A DNA stretch of 64,000 bases, from contig CM042009.1 in assembly GCA_023525715.1 (NCBI GenBank), forward strand, positions 127,367,319-127,431,318, read 5' to 3'. The notes below the pieces were generated by a model that was not told the origin of the DNA, made no database searches, and saw nothing but the letters and a program-made list of their open reading frames with translations. Made by a program: the position numbers and the translations under genes. How positions within the stretch are numbered: the first letter of the stretch is position 1; the number at the start of each line of letters is the position of its first letter. Shown one piece after another: positions 11,464 through 28,480 of this stretch. Source of the stretch: Cichorium intybus. Taxonomy: Eukaryota; Streptophyta; Magnoliopsida; Asterales; Asteraceae.

Positions 11464-12392
11464 TTATTCCAAAGAGTTTATAAGGTCTTTGAAATTAAAC
11501 ACTAGCTAATCCGCTTTTGAAGGCACACCGTAGCTGGACCCCACTATAGCAGATAAAAAGATCCACACATCCTGGTTTTCGAGCCTTTACAAAAAAATAA
11601 ATAAATAAACAAACGATCTCTAAAGTCAATCCATTCGGTCAACTAACCAAATTGATTTTGTCATATTGAGTTATTAATTTATTATTACCTCGAGATCAGT
11701 CGCACCTTCGCCAATCATAATGACTGTTTTGTATCCATGAGTCTGAGAATTTCATTAATCTTTTTTTAAAATTATTTAAAAGGGCTTAATAGATTAAGCA
11801 CTTGATCCAGACAGATATATTAATAGCTAACCTTTCTTATTAGTTCAATTGCAGTTGGTTTTCCTCCACTTCTAGAAGTTGGTTCATTTTCATCAAAACC
11901 AGTAAATTCACCCGAATTATTAAATAATAAATTATTAGCCTATATATTTTCAGATGGGAAAAGGATTGATGCAACCGGCTACAAAAAAAAAAGAAAGTAA
12001 ACCATCAACCCATAAGTTTAAAAATAATAATAATATGAGTAATGTACATTATTTGTTATATATTGGTAATATCGGAACCAAAAATGTAAGTACGTTGCTA
12101 TTATCTGTAACAAAATGTAAGTATGTTGCCATTAAGGATAAAGACAGACAAGTACAATGCAATTATGGTAAAAATTGAAGTTCACTGCCTATATTGGTAA
12201 AATGAATAAAGTACATTGCTATTTTGCGCAATTTACCCATAAAAAAATAGAAAAGAAACCTTCAAAGTAGTTATTTTATTAACAGATGACTTACATTGAT
12301 CATTTGACGAAAACCTCTGGATATCAAGTATACAGTTTTACCACTTCCCTTGAGCTTTTGGACCAATTATTATGCCAGGTGAAATTCTACCA
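11464..12392 (-). pseudogene. Phosphoserine phosphatase pseudogene fragment (four exons), copy 1
   Basis: Minus-strand exons spell the C-terminal two thirds of plant phosphoserine phosphatase, the last enzyme of plastid serine synthesis. Exon 12295-12392 has RISPGI...KLKGSGKTVYLI; exon 11832-11978 has SENI(stop)ANNLLFNNSGEF and FDENEPTSRSGGK; exon 11689-11742 has HGYKTVIMIGEGATDLE; exon 11464-11584 has ARKPGCVDLFICYSGVQLR and, in another frame, VFNFKDLINSLE then stop. Splice donors and acceptors are recognisable, so it is an unprocessed copy. Lesions: TAG in the second exon, a small deletion and TAG in the last exon, and D to E in the Mg-binding GDG motif (GEG). The N-terminal catalytic DxDST exon is absent. 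Not functional. Confidence 0.85.
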
Positions 12393-12481
12393 ATTAAAAA
12401 AAAGTGAAACATTGAATACCTCTTTTACCATACGACACGAGTGTTATAAAATATGCTCAAGCAAATAATTTACAAATTTAC

Positions 12482-13140
12482 CCCAAGTACAGATCATAAA
12501 CCCTCCTCCATAGATGCCATCTTCTACGAAGCACACCAATTTCCTATACATAAATTTAATCGAGTTTTACATTCATTAAAATCAATATTAATATAAGTTA
12601 ACAAAAAATAAAAAAGGCATACCTTTCCATTTACTTCTGCATAGATCGACCAAGTTATAAACCAAAAGAGCCTTCTGACCTATATATAAAAGTAAATAAT
12701 TTTATACAACTTAGTTAGATAAATATTATTATTATATAAGTCAACCAACCAGTCTATACTTTAAACAACTCGTTACCATAGCCATCTGTTATAGTAGCAA
12801 CAAAAGGCCTCCTAAGACGAAGCAGCTGACAGTGCAACATCAGATAAGTCAAACCATCAAATTGACCAAATACAAAATAAGAGAATGCCTACTTTTGGGT
12901 TATATGAAACAAAATACAATGTAAAATGGTATGTTGGTATACCTATCTCATAATGACATTGCTCTCCTCACGAAAAAGACCTGCAGGCTGAAAGGAAAAT
13001 GTTATCTTTATTTTACATACATCCAGATTTAAAGAGAAAACGGATCTTGGACATACCTCATGTGAGTTGCTTGTGAGTTGCTGACATAAACTATTGCATA
13101 TCTCTAAGAGGTGCAATCCATGGTCGGAAGATTGAGAACC
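12482..13140 (-). pseudogene. Phospholipid scramblase-family pseudogene fragment, copy 1
   Basis: Minus-strand exons match plant mitochondrial-type scramblase/AIM25-like proteins: a degraded exon near 13058-13140 (RYAIVYV), 12943-12987 (PAGLFREESNVIMR then TAG), 12760-12825 (LLRLRRPFVATITDGYGNEL), 12623-12679 (VRRLFWFITWSIYAEVNGK) and 12482-12543 (EIGVLRRRWHLWRRVYDLYL). Introns have GT-AG borders. The TAG at the end of the 45-base exon replaces a glutamine codon and is shared by copy 2. The downstream C-terminal exons are missing: the fragment is followed directly by the phosphatase exons. The product would be non-functional. Confidence 0.85.
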
Positions 13141-13215
13141 GATAAATGTTTATCATTTCTGTATTAATCTTAATTTTTATTCAGAAAAAAAGGATTTTTT
13201 TTAAGTAAATAAATA

Positions 13216-13960
13216 CCTTAACTCACCACCTGGGGCGATGAAGATTCTAGAGGCTTTGTGGCTACATTTCTGGAATATCTAAACCGGGTACTATAACAAT
13301 CATCCATGTAGACAAATAGACACACTAGAAACCATGTACATAAGCGTGCACAAGAAAATACAAATAGACACAGTAGAAAACATGTACAAAAACGTATAAA
13401 ACACGAAAGTAATGAAAATTTACCTTGTTAAGTCTTTATCAGATGGAAGAACAACTTGGATAGACATTTTGGACATATCAGGATCAAATGCTTGAGTAAA
13501 AACTGAAGTTATCATGGCTATGTTTTCCTCTTTTGAGTTCTTGCCATCGATGAAGAGTGAAACGTCTTAAATTCCCTTCAATAGTAACAAAATAGGAACA
13601 CATGGACGAACCAAATTAGTATATGTAAAAACTTGGTAGAATAATTGGAAACTCACCCAGCTACATCATTGAATCCTGTTGATCCAGCAAGCTTATCACT
13701 TTGTGTTTCAACGATTATAGAGGGGCTGCATTTTCCTACCTGGATAATTACTTTTAATAAAATGTGATTAAGCACCATAATTATATTTTCTTGAATTCCA
13801 AAAGGCTCCAGCTTGAAGTATCAACAAACCTCGTAAGTTGCAGTCCTTTTGAGTATCTGATATTTGGGTGTTTACCATGAGGCTTTCACCATGGAAGTAA
13901 AATGAACATAAATGAATGGTAGCAGGATCAATGTTCATGCACAAACTACACAAAACTGCA
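13216..13960 (-). pseudogene. Unidentified exon-like fragments in the Helitron, copy 1
   Basis: Three or four open minus-strand segments with splice-like borders: 13236-13290 (RYSRNVATKPLESSSPQV, possibly the scramblase N-terminus), 13435-13565 (LFIDGKNSKEENIAMITSV ... MSIQVVLPSDKDLTR then GTAAAT-like donor), 13655-13735 (PSIIVETQSDKLAGSTGF followed by GTGAGT) and 13770-13953 (CSLCMNIDPATIHLCSFYF). They may derive from a third captured gene. I do not recognise the family. Copy 2 keeps all of them with scattered changes. Confidence 0.4.
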
Positions 13961-15359
13961 AAAGTAGAGTTGAAATGTTGAATCAGAAAAAAGGGTAATA
14001 ATGTAATTTGTTATGTTGTTCACTTACTGCTGCGTTATGCCAGATTGTTGCACAATATATTCTAATTATGGCTACACGTGGCATCATTTGAACTTTGAAG
14101 TAAGTCATCATTGAAGCCTACAAGTGCAGCTGACCTGATGAAAACAAATTGGATACTTTATTAAGCGTTCGAAGGTTGTATATATTAATATTAGACTAAA
14201 ATTGAAACAGTAAAAGCAGCAAAGCTCATCAACAAAAGATTTGGGAGACTAAATCAAAATAAATCAATTCCAACAAATGGGTGCTTTAAATTGGTCAAAA
14301 CCAACCGGGTTGTATCAGGTTCAAATTCTACAGGCTTTGCATCTAAGCCTACACGTAACAATCTGTTAACTGATTCAAAACTATGGACAGTTGAGAGCAT
14401 GAGTACAAGTCATAGTAGCATTATTGTCTTTGTTATCCTGTTACAGAAACCATGGTTCCAAGTATCATAGTAGCATTATTGTTTTTTTAGCTCGTTAATG
14501 GAACTTTATAAAACATATTCATACCAGAAAACTCTTTATGGTCATAAATATCCTTCAGGCATTTTATCGAACACTTGCTTTGCATATGTAAACTGACCAC
14601 ATAATCTAAAAGAGCACGAACATTACGTAAACGACAGGCACAAAAAATAATCAGTTACCAGAAAACTCAATCTTGTCACAATCTCCTTGAAGGCATTTCA
14701 TTGAATTCTCTCTCCGCATATGTAACCAACAAAAAGATTTAGTTATAGTGAAATTTGAAACGATGAAAGTAAAAGGGATTAGACAACTGCCAACATACAG
14801 TTGATTTGGCGAACGAAACCCTCGATATGGTATCGTCGACTTCGATTGCTTCAAAGACGCAAAAATCGGATCGACTTCAATTGCTAATTTCTGGAAATCA
14901 CAACCCTCAAAGCCAAAATCGAGCCGTGATAGCTTTCTCCTACTCTCGATTTTTTGCTTCGATGCTGAAATTAAGGAACAGGCACACACAAGAATCGATT
15001 TCTTTTTAATTTGTGTGTGTTCCCTTTCCTGACTTCTGCTTTCCATCTCGCATTGAATCTCTCTATCGGAAGTAAAAAATCGAGAGACAATGAGTAATAG
15101 CTGAGCGATGGACGGAAAATGAACGCAGTGCACATGCACCGGACGGAAAATCGACACAGTGCATATGCACCGACTGAAAAAACGCAAAAAGAGAAGACGA
15201 GAAGCAGGAAGAGAGAAAAGCGGAAGGAAACACATGTATATTGGATCCATAAACAACCCAAAAAATCGACCCGGATAATATGGAGGACCCGGATGTCACA
15301 ACATTAAAAGGAGCCGCATGTAACGTTGCCAAAAATCACCGCTTTTAATATAGAGAAGA
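13961..15359 (-). other. Helitron 5-prime part: leader-like sequence and repeated short exon, copy 1
   Basis: No complete gene. Two similar short frames ending in a donor, KCLQGDCDKIEFSG (near 14655-14705) and KCLKDIYDHKEFSG (near 14525-14580), suggest a duplicated exon. 14800-15359 resembles a 5-prime UTR/promoter region with repeated GTGCATATGCACCG-type motifs near 15125-15175. Longer open frames here are in overlapping frames and low in support. Confidence 0.4.
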
Positions 15360-15362
15360 ATA

Positions 15363-16382
15363 ACTCTTAGTTTAAACAAAAAAATCTTAGTTTAAAGAAA
15401 AATTTCATTCGACGGTACGAGCTTTTAACTCTTAGTTTAAACAAAAAACTTTTATACCAAAAGCTACTTAGCTTTTAGTTTTATGTGATTTTACAGCTTT
15501 TTCCGAACACTTCTATACAAATAAAAGTTGCAACTTCCATCTACCGGTTAATGCCTAATAAGCTTAGTGTATCTTCGGCCTTCACATGAGGTCAAACTTC
15601 AAAGAGACTTGGATGATGCTATGAAAAAATTTTATGGAGGAAACTCAAAATCCTTACAATAAATAGATTAATATAATAGTATATGATGGTGGTGGCGATG
15701 GTTATGAATGTAAGGTGAACAAATTTTGCCAATAGGATGTCACGTAAACGTCACATTACATTTGTTTCTAGGTTATCAGGTTAAAATTAACACAAATTCT
15801 TTAATTGTAAACCTATTATATTACAATCGATACGAAAATGCCAATAGTTTGTAGATAAACAGTGACATTAACCCTTATATGAATAATAAATCACACAAGT
15901 TAAATAGTAGAGAAATTACGAATCATAAAAATTATATATGTTATGTCATTCTCCTTATTTTGATTTTGAGAGAAGTTTCCTTGTAAGTCTAGATATTCTC
16001 AGCAACCTTACACAACGATTGACCAAAGGACATTCTTTGTGATTCTTGACTTTCACTTCTAGAATCGCATTTCCCATCTCCATCTTAATGCAGAAAGTTG
16101 TCATAGGAGTAAACCACCATAACGTCTTAATATGGCCGATTTAGGGTTGAGAAAATCTAAAAAGTTGCCATGTGAATAAACCATAATGTTGTCTTAACAC
16201 TGTTGGTTTAGGGCAACATTTGTGTAAGATTGTAAATCTTCCATATAATAGTATCGGGAATAAGGTCGTTACTCATATTTTTATTTTGGAAAAGTAAAAA
16301 CAATCATCAGTAGAATAATATATTTTTCAACTTTTTTGTCCAATTTTTTCCCCAAAAACAATAGACAAAACTTCATAATGAT
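15363..16382. other. AT-rich stretch, no gene seen
   Basis: Contains short repeats of AACTCTTAGTTTAAAC (15362-15450), then unremarkable AT-rich sequence. A 29-bp unit beginning AACAATAGACAAAACTTC is tandemly duplicated near 16360-16415. No coding support. Confidence 0.55.
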
Positions 16383-17578
<1,196 letters not shown>

Positions 17579-17751
17579 GAAAACCGTAAGAACTAATATC
17601 GGCCATTGACGCAATTCATCGGAGGGTTGTATATATATGAAGGTGAACGCGTTGTAGACGATTAAACCCCACAACAACCTTTTGGATCAAAGTAATGTGT
17701 GGCTTAGATTAGTTCTTTTTGTTCTCAATCTTTTAATGTTTCTCATTTGAA

Positions 17752-18388
<637 letters not shown>

Positions 18389-18657
18389 GTGGGTTAAAAT
18401 GATAACAAATTATAACTTGAGAACATGAGAACAAAAATGCACCATTGATTAAACACGGTGTCATTTTTGTAAATATCTATATATTCAAGTCCTAAATAAC
18501 AACGTATTTGAAATAAGGGGGTATTACTGAAAAAGAAGAGAGGTCACGTCCAACCGCCCACGCACGTTTCTCTAGTACGTCAGACGATCATTCCCTCCAA
18601 GATATCATACGATTTCTTCCGTTTTTTCCAGAAAACCTCTCAACTTCTCTCCTTCAG

Positions 18658-21068
18658 TTGCAAAAAAACCTAGTAAAAAACTTCATGATTTCTACATACC
18701 GAAGCAAAAATGTCAACAAGCAAACAACCAGATCAAGCACCTACAACAAAAAACGGTATGAATTCGAGTTATTCTACGCTTTTTTCAAAGTTAAAACCGT
18801 ATTTTTTGAAGTTTTCTCACCCGAAAACCCTAATTTTTTCGATGTTTTTTCATCTGAAAAATCTTAGTATACGAAATCGTTGAAGTAATACCAAATGTTT
18901 ACAGTAAAAATAGGATGTTCAAAACCCTAATTTTTGAATTTTTTTTCATCCGAAAACCACAACGTAACTAACAGTACGCTCGTTTGTGATTATTATACTG
19001 TTATAATGTTTTTTTTCATATGAAATCGACGAAGTAATCACATATTCACAAACGTTTTTTCGATGTTACTTGCAGATAAAGAGAAAACATTCAAAAATAC
19101 ATACGAAAGAAAGAAGAAAAAGCAGAATAACGAATATAATGGTGATTTGATTTATGTTTTGTTAACCACATGTGATTTGTTGTAAATTTTGTTATAGTCA
19201 AAAATGGTTAATCACATGTGATTCGATATGTATTTTGTTATACTGATTAACCACTAATCATATGTGATTTGTAACCATTTGATTAATCGTATGTTTTGTT
19301 AAAATCATAAATAGTTAACCACATGTGATTTGTTGTAAATTTTGTTATAGTAAAAAATGGTTAATCACATGTGATTCGATATGTATTTTGTTATACTGAT
19401 TAACCACTAATCATATGTGATTTGTAACCATTTGATTAATCATATGTTTTGTTAAAATCATAAATAGTTAACCACATGTGATTTGTTGTAAATTTTGTTA
19501 TAGTTAAAATGGTTAATCACATGTGATTCGATATGTATTTTTTATACTGATTAACCACTAATCATATGTGATTTGTAACCATTTGATTAATCATATGTTT
19601 TGTTAAAATCATAAATAGTTAACCACATGTGATTTGTTGTAAATTTTGTTATAGTGAAAAATGGTTAATCACATGTGATTCGATATGCATTTTGTTATAC
19701 TGATTAACCACTAATCATATGTGATTTGTAACCATTTGATTAATCGTATGTGACTTGTAACGAACAACATAGTTTCTATAATTATTATATAATATAATCA
19801 TATCTGATTTGTAACGAAAAGTTTTAAACATATATGATTTCCTATAATATTTTTCTAACCATTTATAATTAAACAACAGCAAAAGAAAAAAGAAGCACGG
19901 AATACAATCTTAAAATCAGACCGACTAAATCAATTGCAAAAAGGGTTTCAGAATCTCCAACAACTGAAAAAGGTATACGTTATATATGATATCTTTATCT
20001 AATATAATATGATTTCAAATAGAATATAATTAGCAATACATTCTGTCTATAACTTACATTCTGTCAAACATGCAATAAACCAGGAGAAAATTCAGGAAAA
20101 AAGTACAAAAAACAACGAAAAGAAAAAGACAACGAAAAAGATGAAACAATCTCAAAAAAGAAAAATGATAAAGGTACTCTTCTTTTCACATATGATTGAT
20201 GCCTTCCTTGTTAATTTATAGTTATAAATGATATAACTTTGCTTTATTTACTCATTAACAAGTAGGCAAACGAGATAAAGAAGAGAAGGAAAATCCCAAA
20301 AAAACAACCCAAAAAACAGAAAGAAAAAGGAGATGAAAAACTAAAAGAACGACGGTCCAAAGAAAAAAATGACAAATGTACCTTTCAATTCAGTTGTGAT
20401 TAATATTATACATTATGAGTACTAATACTTATAGCTTTGCTTTATTTAAACCATATGTGATTTTATAACACTATATATTTACACATATCAGAAAAAGAAC
20501 GAAAGGAAAAAATAAAGCAAGTAAAGGAGAGAAAACAAAAAAGGAAAAAATAAAGAAAGTAAAGGAGAGAATATCAAAAGAAAAAAAGGTCAAAAGGTAT
20601 TGTTCAATTCATATATGATTTATGTTATTTTTATAAATCATATATGATTTTTTCAATTTTTCTATCAAATCGTATATGATTGAGAATGTAGTATTTTTTT
20701 CATAAATGTATTGTTCAATTCACATGTAATTTATGTTATTTTAATAAATCATATATGATTGTTTTCAATTTTCCTATCAAATCATATATGATTGATAATG
20801 CAGTATTTTTTTCATAAATGGTTAATGAAATTGTATATGTATTTTTTGCATTTCTTATAGATGTTGGAGATAGTGGTGAGAAAAAACAAAGAAGGACAAA
20901 ACAGAGAAGAAGAAAGAAAAGGAAAAAACTAAATCCGATGCTTCATCATCAAAAAAGAGAAAAGTTGAAAAGAATTTGGATTCAGATTCAGATTCTGAAG
21001 CCACAGAACCTTTGAAAAAAAAAGAGAAAACAAGTACCAAAAACATTCGAGTCCATCAGAAACAGTAA
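18658..21068 (+). pseudogene. Lys/Glu-rich exon-like blocks upstream of the Ulp1-family relic
   Basis: At least six short plus-strand blocks of similar character (near 18666-18860, 19078-19135, 19878-19972, 20083-20176, 20264-20380, 20493-20598, 20862-21066) encode basic and acidic runs such as KEKTFKNTYERKKKK, end in GGTA-type donors, and are separated by AT-rich intron-like sequence. The last ends in an acidic DSDSDSEATEPLKKKEK stretch. Together they look like the low-complexity N-terminal region of the protein continued at 21369. Splicing is inferred, and the frame between blocks is not fully continuous. Confidence 0.45.
19140..19770. repeat. Tandem repeat, ~152-bp unit, four copies
   Basis: GGTTAATCACATGTGATTCG occurs at about 19206, 19359, 19511 and 19663. 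Each unit holds several near-palindromes of the form AATCAYATGTGATT. Confidence 0.9.
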
Positions 21069-21130
21069 AAATTTCTGCTCTTTACACTTATAATCATATG
21101 CGATTAAAACATATATGATCATATGTGATT

Positions 21131-21242
<112 letters not shown>

Positions 21243-21368
21243 ATACTCATAAATGATTAATCAGATATGAATTGTAATGAACAACCTAATATTTATAATT
21301 AGTATATAATTTAATCATATCTCATTCACATGTGATTCATCTAGTTACATGTTTTACATCATAATAGG

Positions 21369-23275
21369 TGTTCGCCAGGTGCATTGTTTTCCATTGTACT
21401 AAGCTTGAGCGAAGAGGAAAAGGAATGTGTAAAAGAGATGGGATTCGGTTCCCTGTTAAAAATGAAAATGACAGATGTTCCAGGAGCCTTGAGTAAGTTT
21501 GTGCTCGAAAACTTCGATCCCTCAACAAACACACTCAAGGTTAAGAAAGGAAACATTCCTGTGATAAGGGAATCCGTACACGCAATCCTTGGTTTGCGAA
21601 TGGGAGAGGTAAAATTTGAAGACCTCGAATACAGGAAGAAAGTGATACTTCGTATAAAGAATGGACAGCTCAATTTGAAAACAAGACAATAGTCAGACTG
21701 TAGGACATCAAGACCAAAATTGTATCGAAAACAAACACCGATATGAACTTCAAACTAAACTTCATAGCGGTCTTGGTGAATGCTTTATTGGAATCAAGTT
21801 CAACGGGCAAATGTAACACCTCGCCGTTGAACTACATCACAAAAGAAACAGATATTGCAAATTTGGATTGGTGCAAGTTTCTTATTGATTCCTTAGTCAA
21901 GACAAAAAACTCATTTGACCCAAAAAGCAAAACAGCCTTTTATGTTGAACCGGCATCATTTTTAGTGGTATGCGTACTAATTTAAATTCTATTATTCTTA
22001 TATGATAAACAATCACATGTGATTACGTGATGACTCATATATGATTTTTATGTTGACTCACATGTTGTTTATTCTATTATTCACATATGATGAACAATCA
22101 TATATGACTGTTGTGTAAAATCATATTTTCCTTGTGTTTTTCATTGATGATTTTTTCTATTTTGTAAGTCGGTTGGATCTCTTGTTTGGTATAAAAGCAT
22201 ACAAAATCATCTGAGCTATCACTCTCATTTTCGCTAGCGCCAGATGCTTGGTCTTCGATATATTCAGTGATATTGAATTGCATGATAGTTGCTATATGAG
22301 TTTCAAGAAAATCATGTTTCTGTTATGATAGCAGAGGCTGATTACTATCTTGAAATATCTTGCAAATATAATGAATTTCAAGATCAATATTTAATAAATA
22401 TAATGAAGACGAGAAATCTGGTTCTAGCGAATTGAGAGTGGTCGCTGAGACGTTATGTTTTTATACCAAACAAGATATTCAACCAGCTCATAATTTTGGA
22501 AAGAATAACCAATGAAAAGCACAATGGTTTATAATCACATGTTATTTTCTATATTATACATGTGTGATGAACAATCATATGTAATTATGGTGTTAACTCA
22601 TATGTGATTGTTTAGAATAATTTTGTATACTCTACATACATATAATCAAACATGATTCCAATGTGTAAATCATACATGATTTTACTGTTAACTCACTTGT
22701 GATTATACTTTACATTTATAAACACATGTGATTGTTTATAGTAATCAAATATGACCAATATTTTACATGTGAAGTTACTGTTTTTTATATTCTTCATATT
22801 TTATAATCACATGTATTTTTTGATAATTCATATGCGATTGTCATATTAACTCACATGTAATTTGTTCTCCTATACATTTAAGTCATATGTCATTCTCGTA
22901 TTAACTCACATGTCATATCTCTTCTTAATTATATTTGCAGTTACTGTACGTAGACAATGTGAAATGCGATTGTTTGGATGTGGAACGTTCACGTCCTGTG
23001 ATCAACAACTGGACTTCTGAAAAAGTCAAATTTAGAGAAAATTTTGAGAAGGATGTCCTTGGTGAATTTGGCACAGTACGTCTAAATAAAGCTTTTGTTG
23101 AGAAAGATTTGACTGAGGATGTATATTTCTATTTACAATATTTTTCTTTAATCATTTGTGATTATAATTTGTATTTATATATTCATTTGTTTCATTTAGG
23201 AATATTTGTTGAAGATAGAGAAGAAGAATGAAAAATTACAATCTTGGGTGAACACTGCATTGGACAAGATAATTT
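21369..23275 (+). pseudogene. Ulp1-protease-family (MULE-associated) pseudogene, central region
   Basis: Plus-strand pieces read LSEEEKECVKEMGFGSLL, KMTDVPGALSKFVLENFD and IPVIRESVHAILGLRMGE (21405-21615), then DMNFKLNFIAVLVNALLES and GKCNTSPLNYITKETDI (21740-21970), then after an intron LLYVDNVKCDCLDVERSRPV (22941-23140) and EYLLKIEKKNEKLQSWV (23201-23270). This is the conserved region N-terminal to the cysteine protease domain in many plant Ulp1-like proteins of MULE origin; the catalytic domain itself is absent. Lesions include a frameshift near 21655 and a TAG near 21696. The family name is from recognition of the motif set, not a search. Confidence 0.6.
22130..22510. repeat. Inverted duplication of a coding fragment
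   Basis: Minus-strand 22290-22130 reads ENESDSSDDFVCFYTKQEIQ; plus-strand 22400-22510 reads EDEKSGSSEL...LCFYTKQDIQP. The two are diverged inverted copies of one fragment inside an intron of the Ulp1-family relic. Confidence 0.55.
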
Positions 23276-23294
23276 GTATTTATATATTCATTTA

Positions 23295-23612
23295 TTTCTT
23301 TCGGCTTATTCGTTGTAGTGGGATTTCTTCGGGCTCGGATTCTTCAAATTGCTCCGCTTGTGTCTCCGGCACCTCCTCGTCGCTCGAATCGGAAGTGTCG
23401 ATATGTTGCGGTTGTGGCTCCATAAAAGCGCCCATAAAAATGGGCTAAACGGCGATGTCAGGTATTGGAATTGTGGAGGCATCGATTGGTATTCAAATTA
23501 AGGTGGGGAAAAAACGGGCGCTCCATTTGCGGAATGTATGGAGTGGGTTCCGGCGACGATTGCAGGAAAATATTTTTCGACGCTTTTGATTTACGTTGGG
23601 ACGATTTCTTGG
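23295..23612 (-). pseudogene. N-terminal fragment of a PIF/Harbinger-type SANT-like protein (probable)
   Basis: The minus frame begins MSSKKSSQRKSKASK, continues with a proline-rich part (PPQFQYLTSPF after a frameshift near 23480) and an acidic stretch DTSDSSDEEVPETQAEQFEE. A basic start, P/Y-rich middle and acidic block is the usual layout ahead of the SANT/Myb-like domain of Harbinger-associated proteins. The DNA-binding domain itself is not present. It interrupts the end of the Ulp1-family relic. Confidence 0.4.
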
Positions 23613-23694
23613 AAGACATTTGATTTTTTTGGAGAATAGTTTGGAGATTTTGAAATGTAAAAGTGTTGAGATGTAAAGGTGTAAATGGTGTTGG

Positions 23695-24310
23695 ATGTGT
23701 GTGTGTGTGTGTCTATACATGTATATTCAAAAATATTAAAAATAAATACATACATGCATATACGCATATGAACAAATGCACATCTATTTTTGCATATATA
23801 TGCATATATGCATATATGCACATACGTATTTATACACATAGAAACATATATGCACATATGCATTTATATAACTACATATTAAAAAAAAAACCCAAAAAAA
23901 AAATACTTACATGCATATATACACATATGCACATAGACACATATATGTATGCATATATGCAAATATGCACACATGTGTACACAAACAAATATACATATAT
24001 GAATATGTACACCTATGCACATATACACATACGTATATGCACATATGTACATACGTATATACACATACTCATATACGTATATGTGCATATGCACATAGGT
24101 ATACGCATATATGCACATACGTATTTTCACATACATATTTATACATATATACACATACATTTGTGCATATATCGACATACAAACATATACACATTAACAA
24201 ATAGACATGTATGCATATGTACACATACATATGTCCATATCCACATCTATGCATGTTTGTATGTGCACATATGTACTAATATGCATGGGTGTATGTGCAC
24301 ATATGCACTA
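23695..24310. repeat. Cryptically repetitive alternating purine-pyrimidine tract
   Basis: About 600 bp composed almost wholly of CATATG, CACATA, GCATATATG and ACATACGTATA-type words, strictly alternating over long runs. Open frames rich in H, I, Y, T, C and M on both strands are by-products of this composition. Confidence 0.9.
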
Positions 24311-27689
<3,379 letters not shown>

Positions 27690-28480
27690 CGAAAACAATA
27701 GACAAAAAATTTCATACCGATGAAAAGTGTTGTTTCTCCATTTAGCCGCTTCTTTGTGAACCTATTTCAAATAATATATATGTAAATTTATTACAATCGG
27801 ACGAAAGCCAAGAATAACAAATCAACATAACAAAATAAAAAAGACATTTAACCATATCTAAAGACTATCATTATGATGCGTCCAAAGTAGCCAGATGACC
27901 GTTAAAACGACTACATCAAATCATTCGAGGTCGTTTAGAGGTTCAAAACGACATTTTTCTAATATTGATTAAAAAATATCATTTAAGAGATCAAAACCTT
28001 TCTTTGGAAACCTCTACAACATTGTATTAACAACAATTTGAAGAAGTGATAGATAGAAATGACATTTCTTTGTTACATGAAAATCGAATTTGTTTTTGTA
28101 GGAGTAAAAACAGATTTTTAGACCTATTTTTAAAACCGACTTAATCAAAACAATCCAATTGCATATATAATATATCAAAATAACACTAAACCGCGAGCTG
28201 GTTTCAAAGTGAATCGATTCATATCAAACTGATTTTTTTCCTAAAGCGGTTAGGTTTGGTTTTTGGTTTTTTTCCCAAACCATTCTTTTTGGCACCTCCA
28301 ATTTTCATCTTGTTTTTATATGTTACAAACATATGAACTTTTCTGGGTATCTTATATCATACAAAACGAGGAAAATTGCCACCTATGGTGTTAGTGGCAA
28401 ATTTATTGATATTAGGGACTTAAAAACCCTTCCAAATTACATTAAATGCCGGAAAATAAGAAGTAAAAAAAAAAAATTAA
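27690..28480 (-). repeat. 3-prime flank of RLP1 (repeated at other RLP loci)
   Basis: Matches 16383-17290, 26166-26811, 57225-57760 and, more weakly, 34770-35160. It is therefore part of the unit that was duplicated together with the RLP genes. Confidence 0.85.

Larger units (their letters stand above)
10871..15359 (-). mobile_element. Helitron-like element carrying gene fragments, copy 1
   Basis: On the minus strand the element starts TCTTCTCTATATTAAAAG, like plant Helitron 5-prime ends, and ends at a GC-rich hairpin (GAGCCCGT, loop, ACGGGCTC in copy 2) followed seven bases later by TTAA/TTAG, one base from the canonical CTRR. A T follows, as expected for A/T target insertion, although the base before the 5-prime TC is T rather than A. 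It has no Rep/helicase gene, so it would be non-autonomous. It carries exon fragments of at least two unrelated host genes in the same orientation, the hallmark of Helitron gene capture. Exact ends are uncertain by several bases. Confidence 0.6.
3635..15362. repeat. Segmental duplication, copy 1 (~11.7 kb)
   Basis: From GTTTAATATTT at 3635 to the AGAAGAATAA near 15362, the sequence is matched, in the same order and orientation, by 36737-48888. The block includes a Copia-type LTR element with its target duplication and a Helitron-like element. The left edge coincides exactly with the outer edge of the Ty3 LTR; the right edge is within a few bases of the Helitron 5-prime end. The copies differ by scattered substitutions, small indels, a plastid insert and a 58-bp insert in copy 2. 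Confidence 0.93.

Noticed and set aside
14651..15332. Overlapping minus-strand frames of 89-201 codons
   Set aside because: Three frames overlap, differ between the two block copies by frameshifts, and read as hydrophobic low-complexity; this region is more likely a leader/promoter segment.
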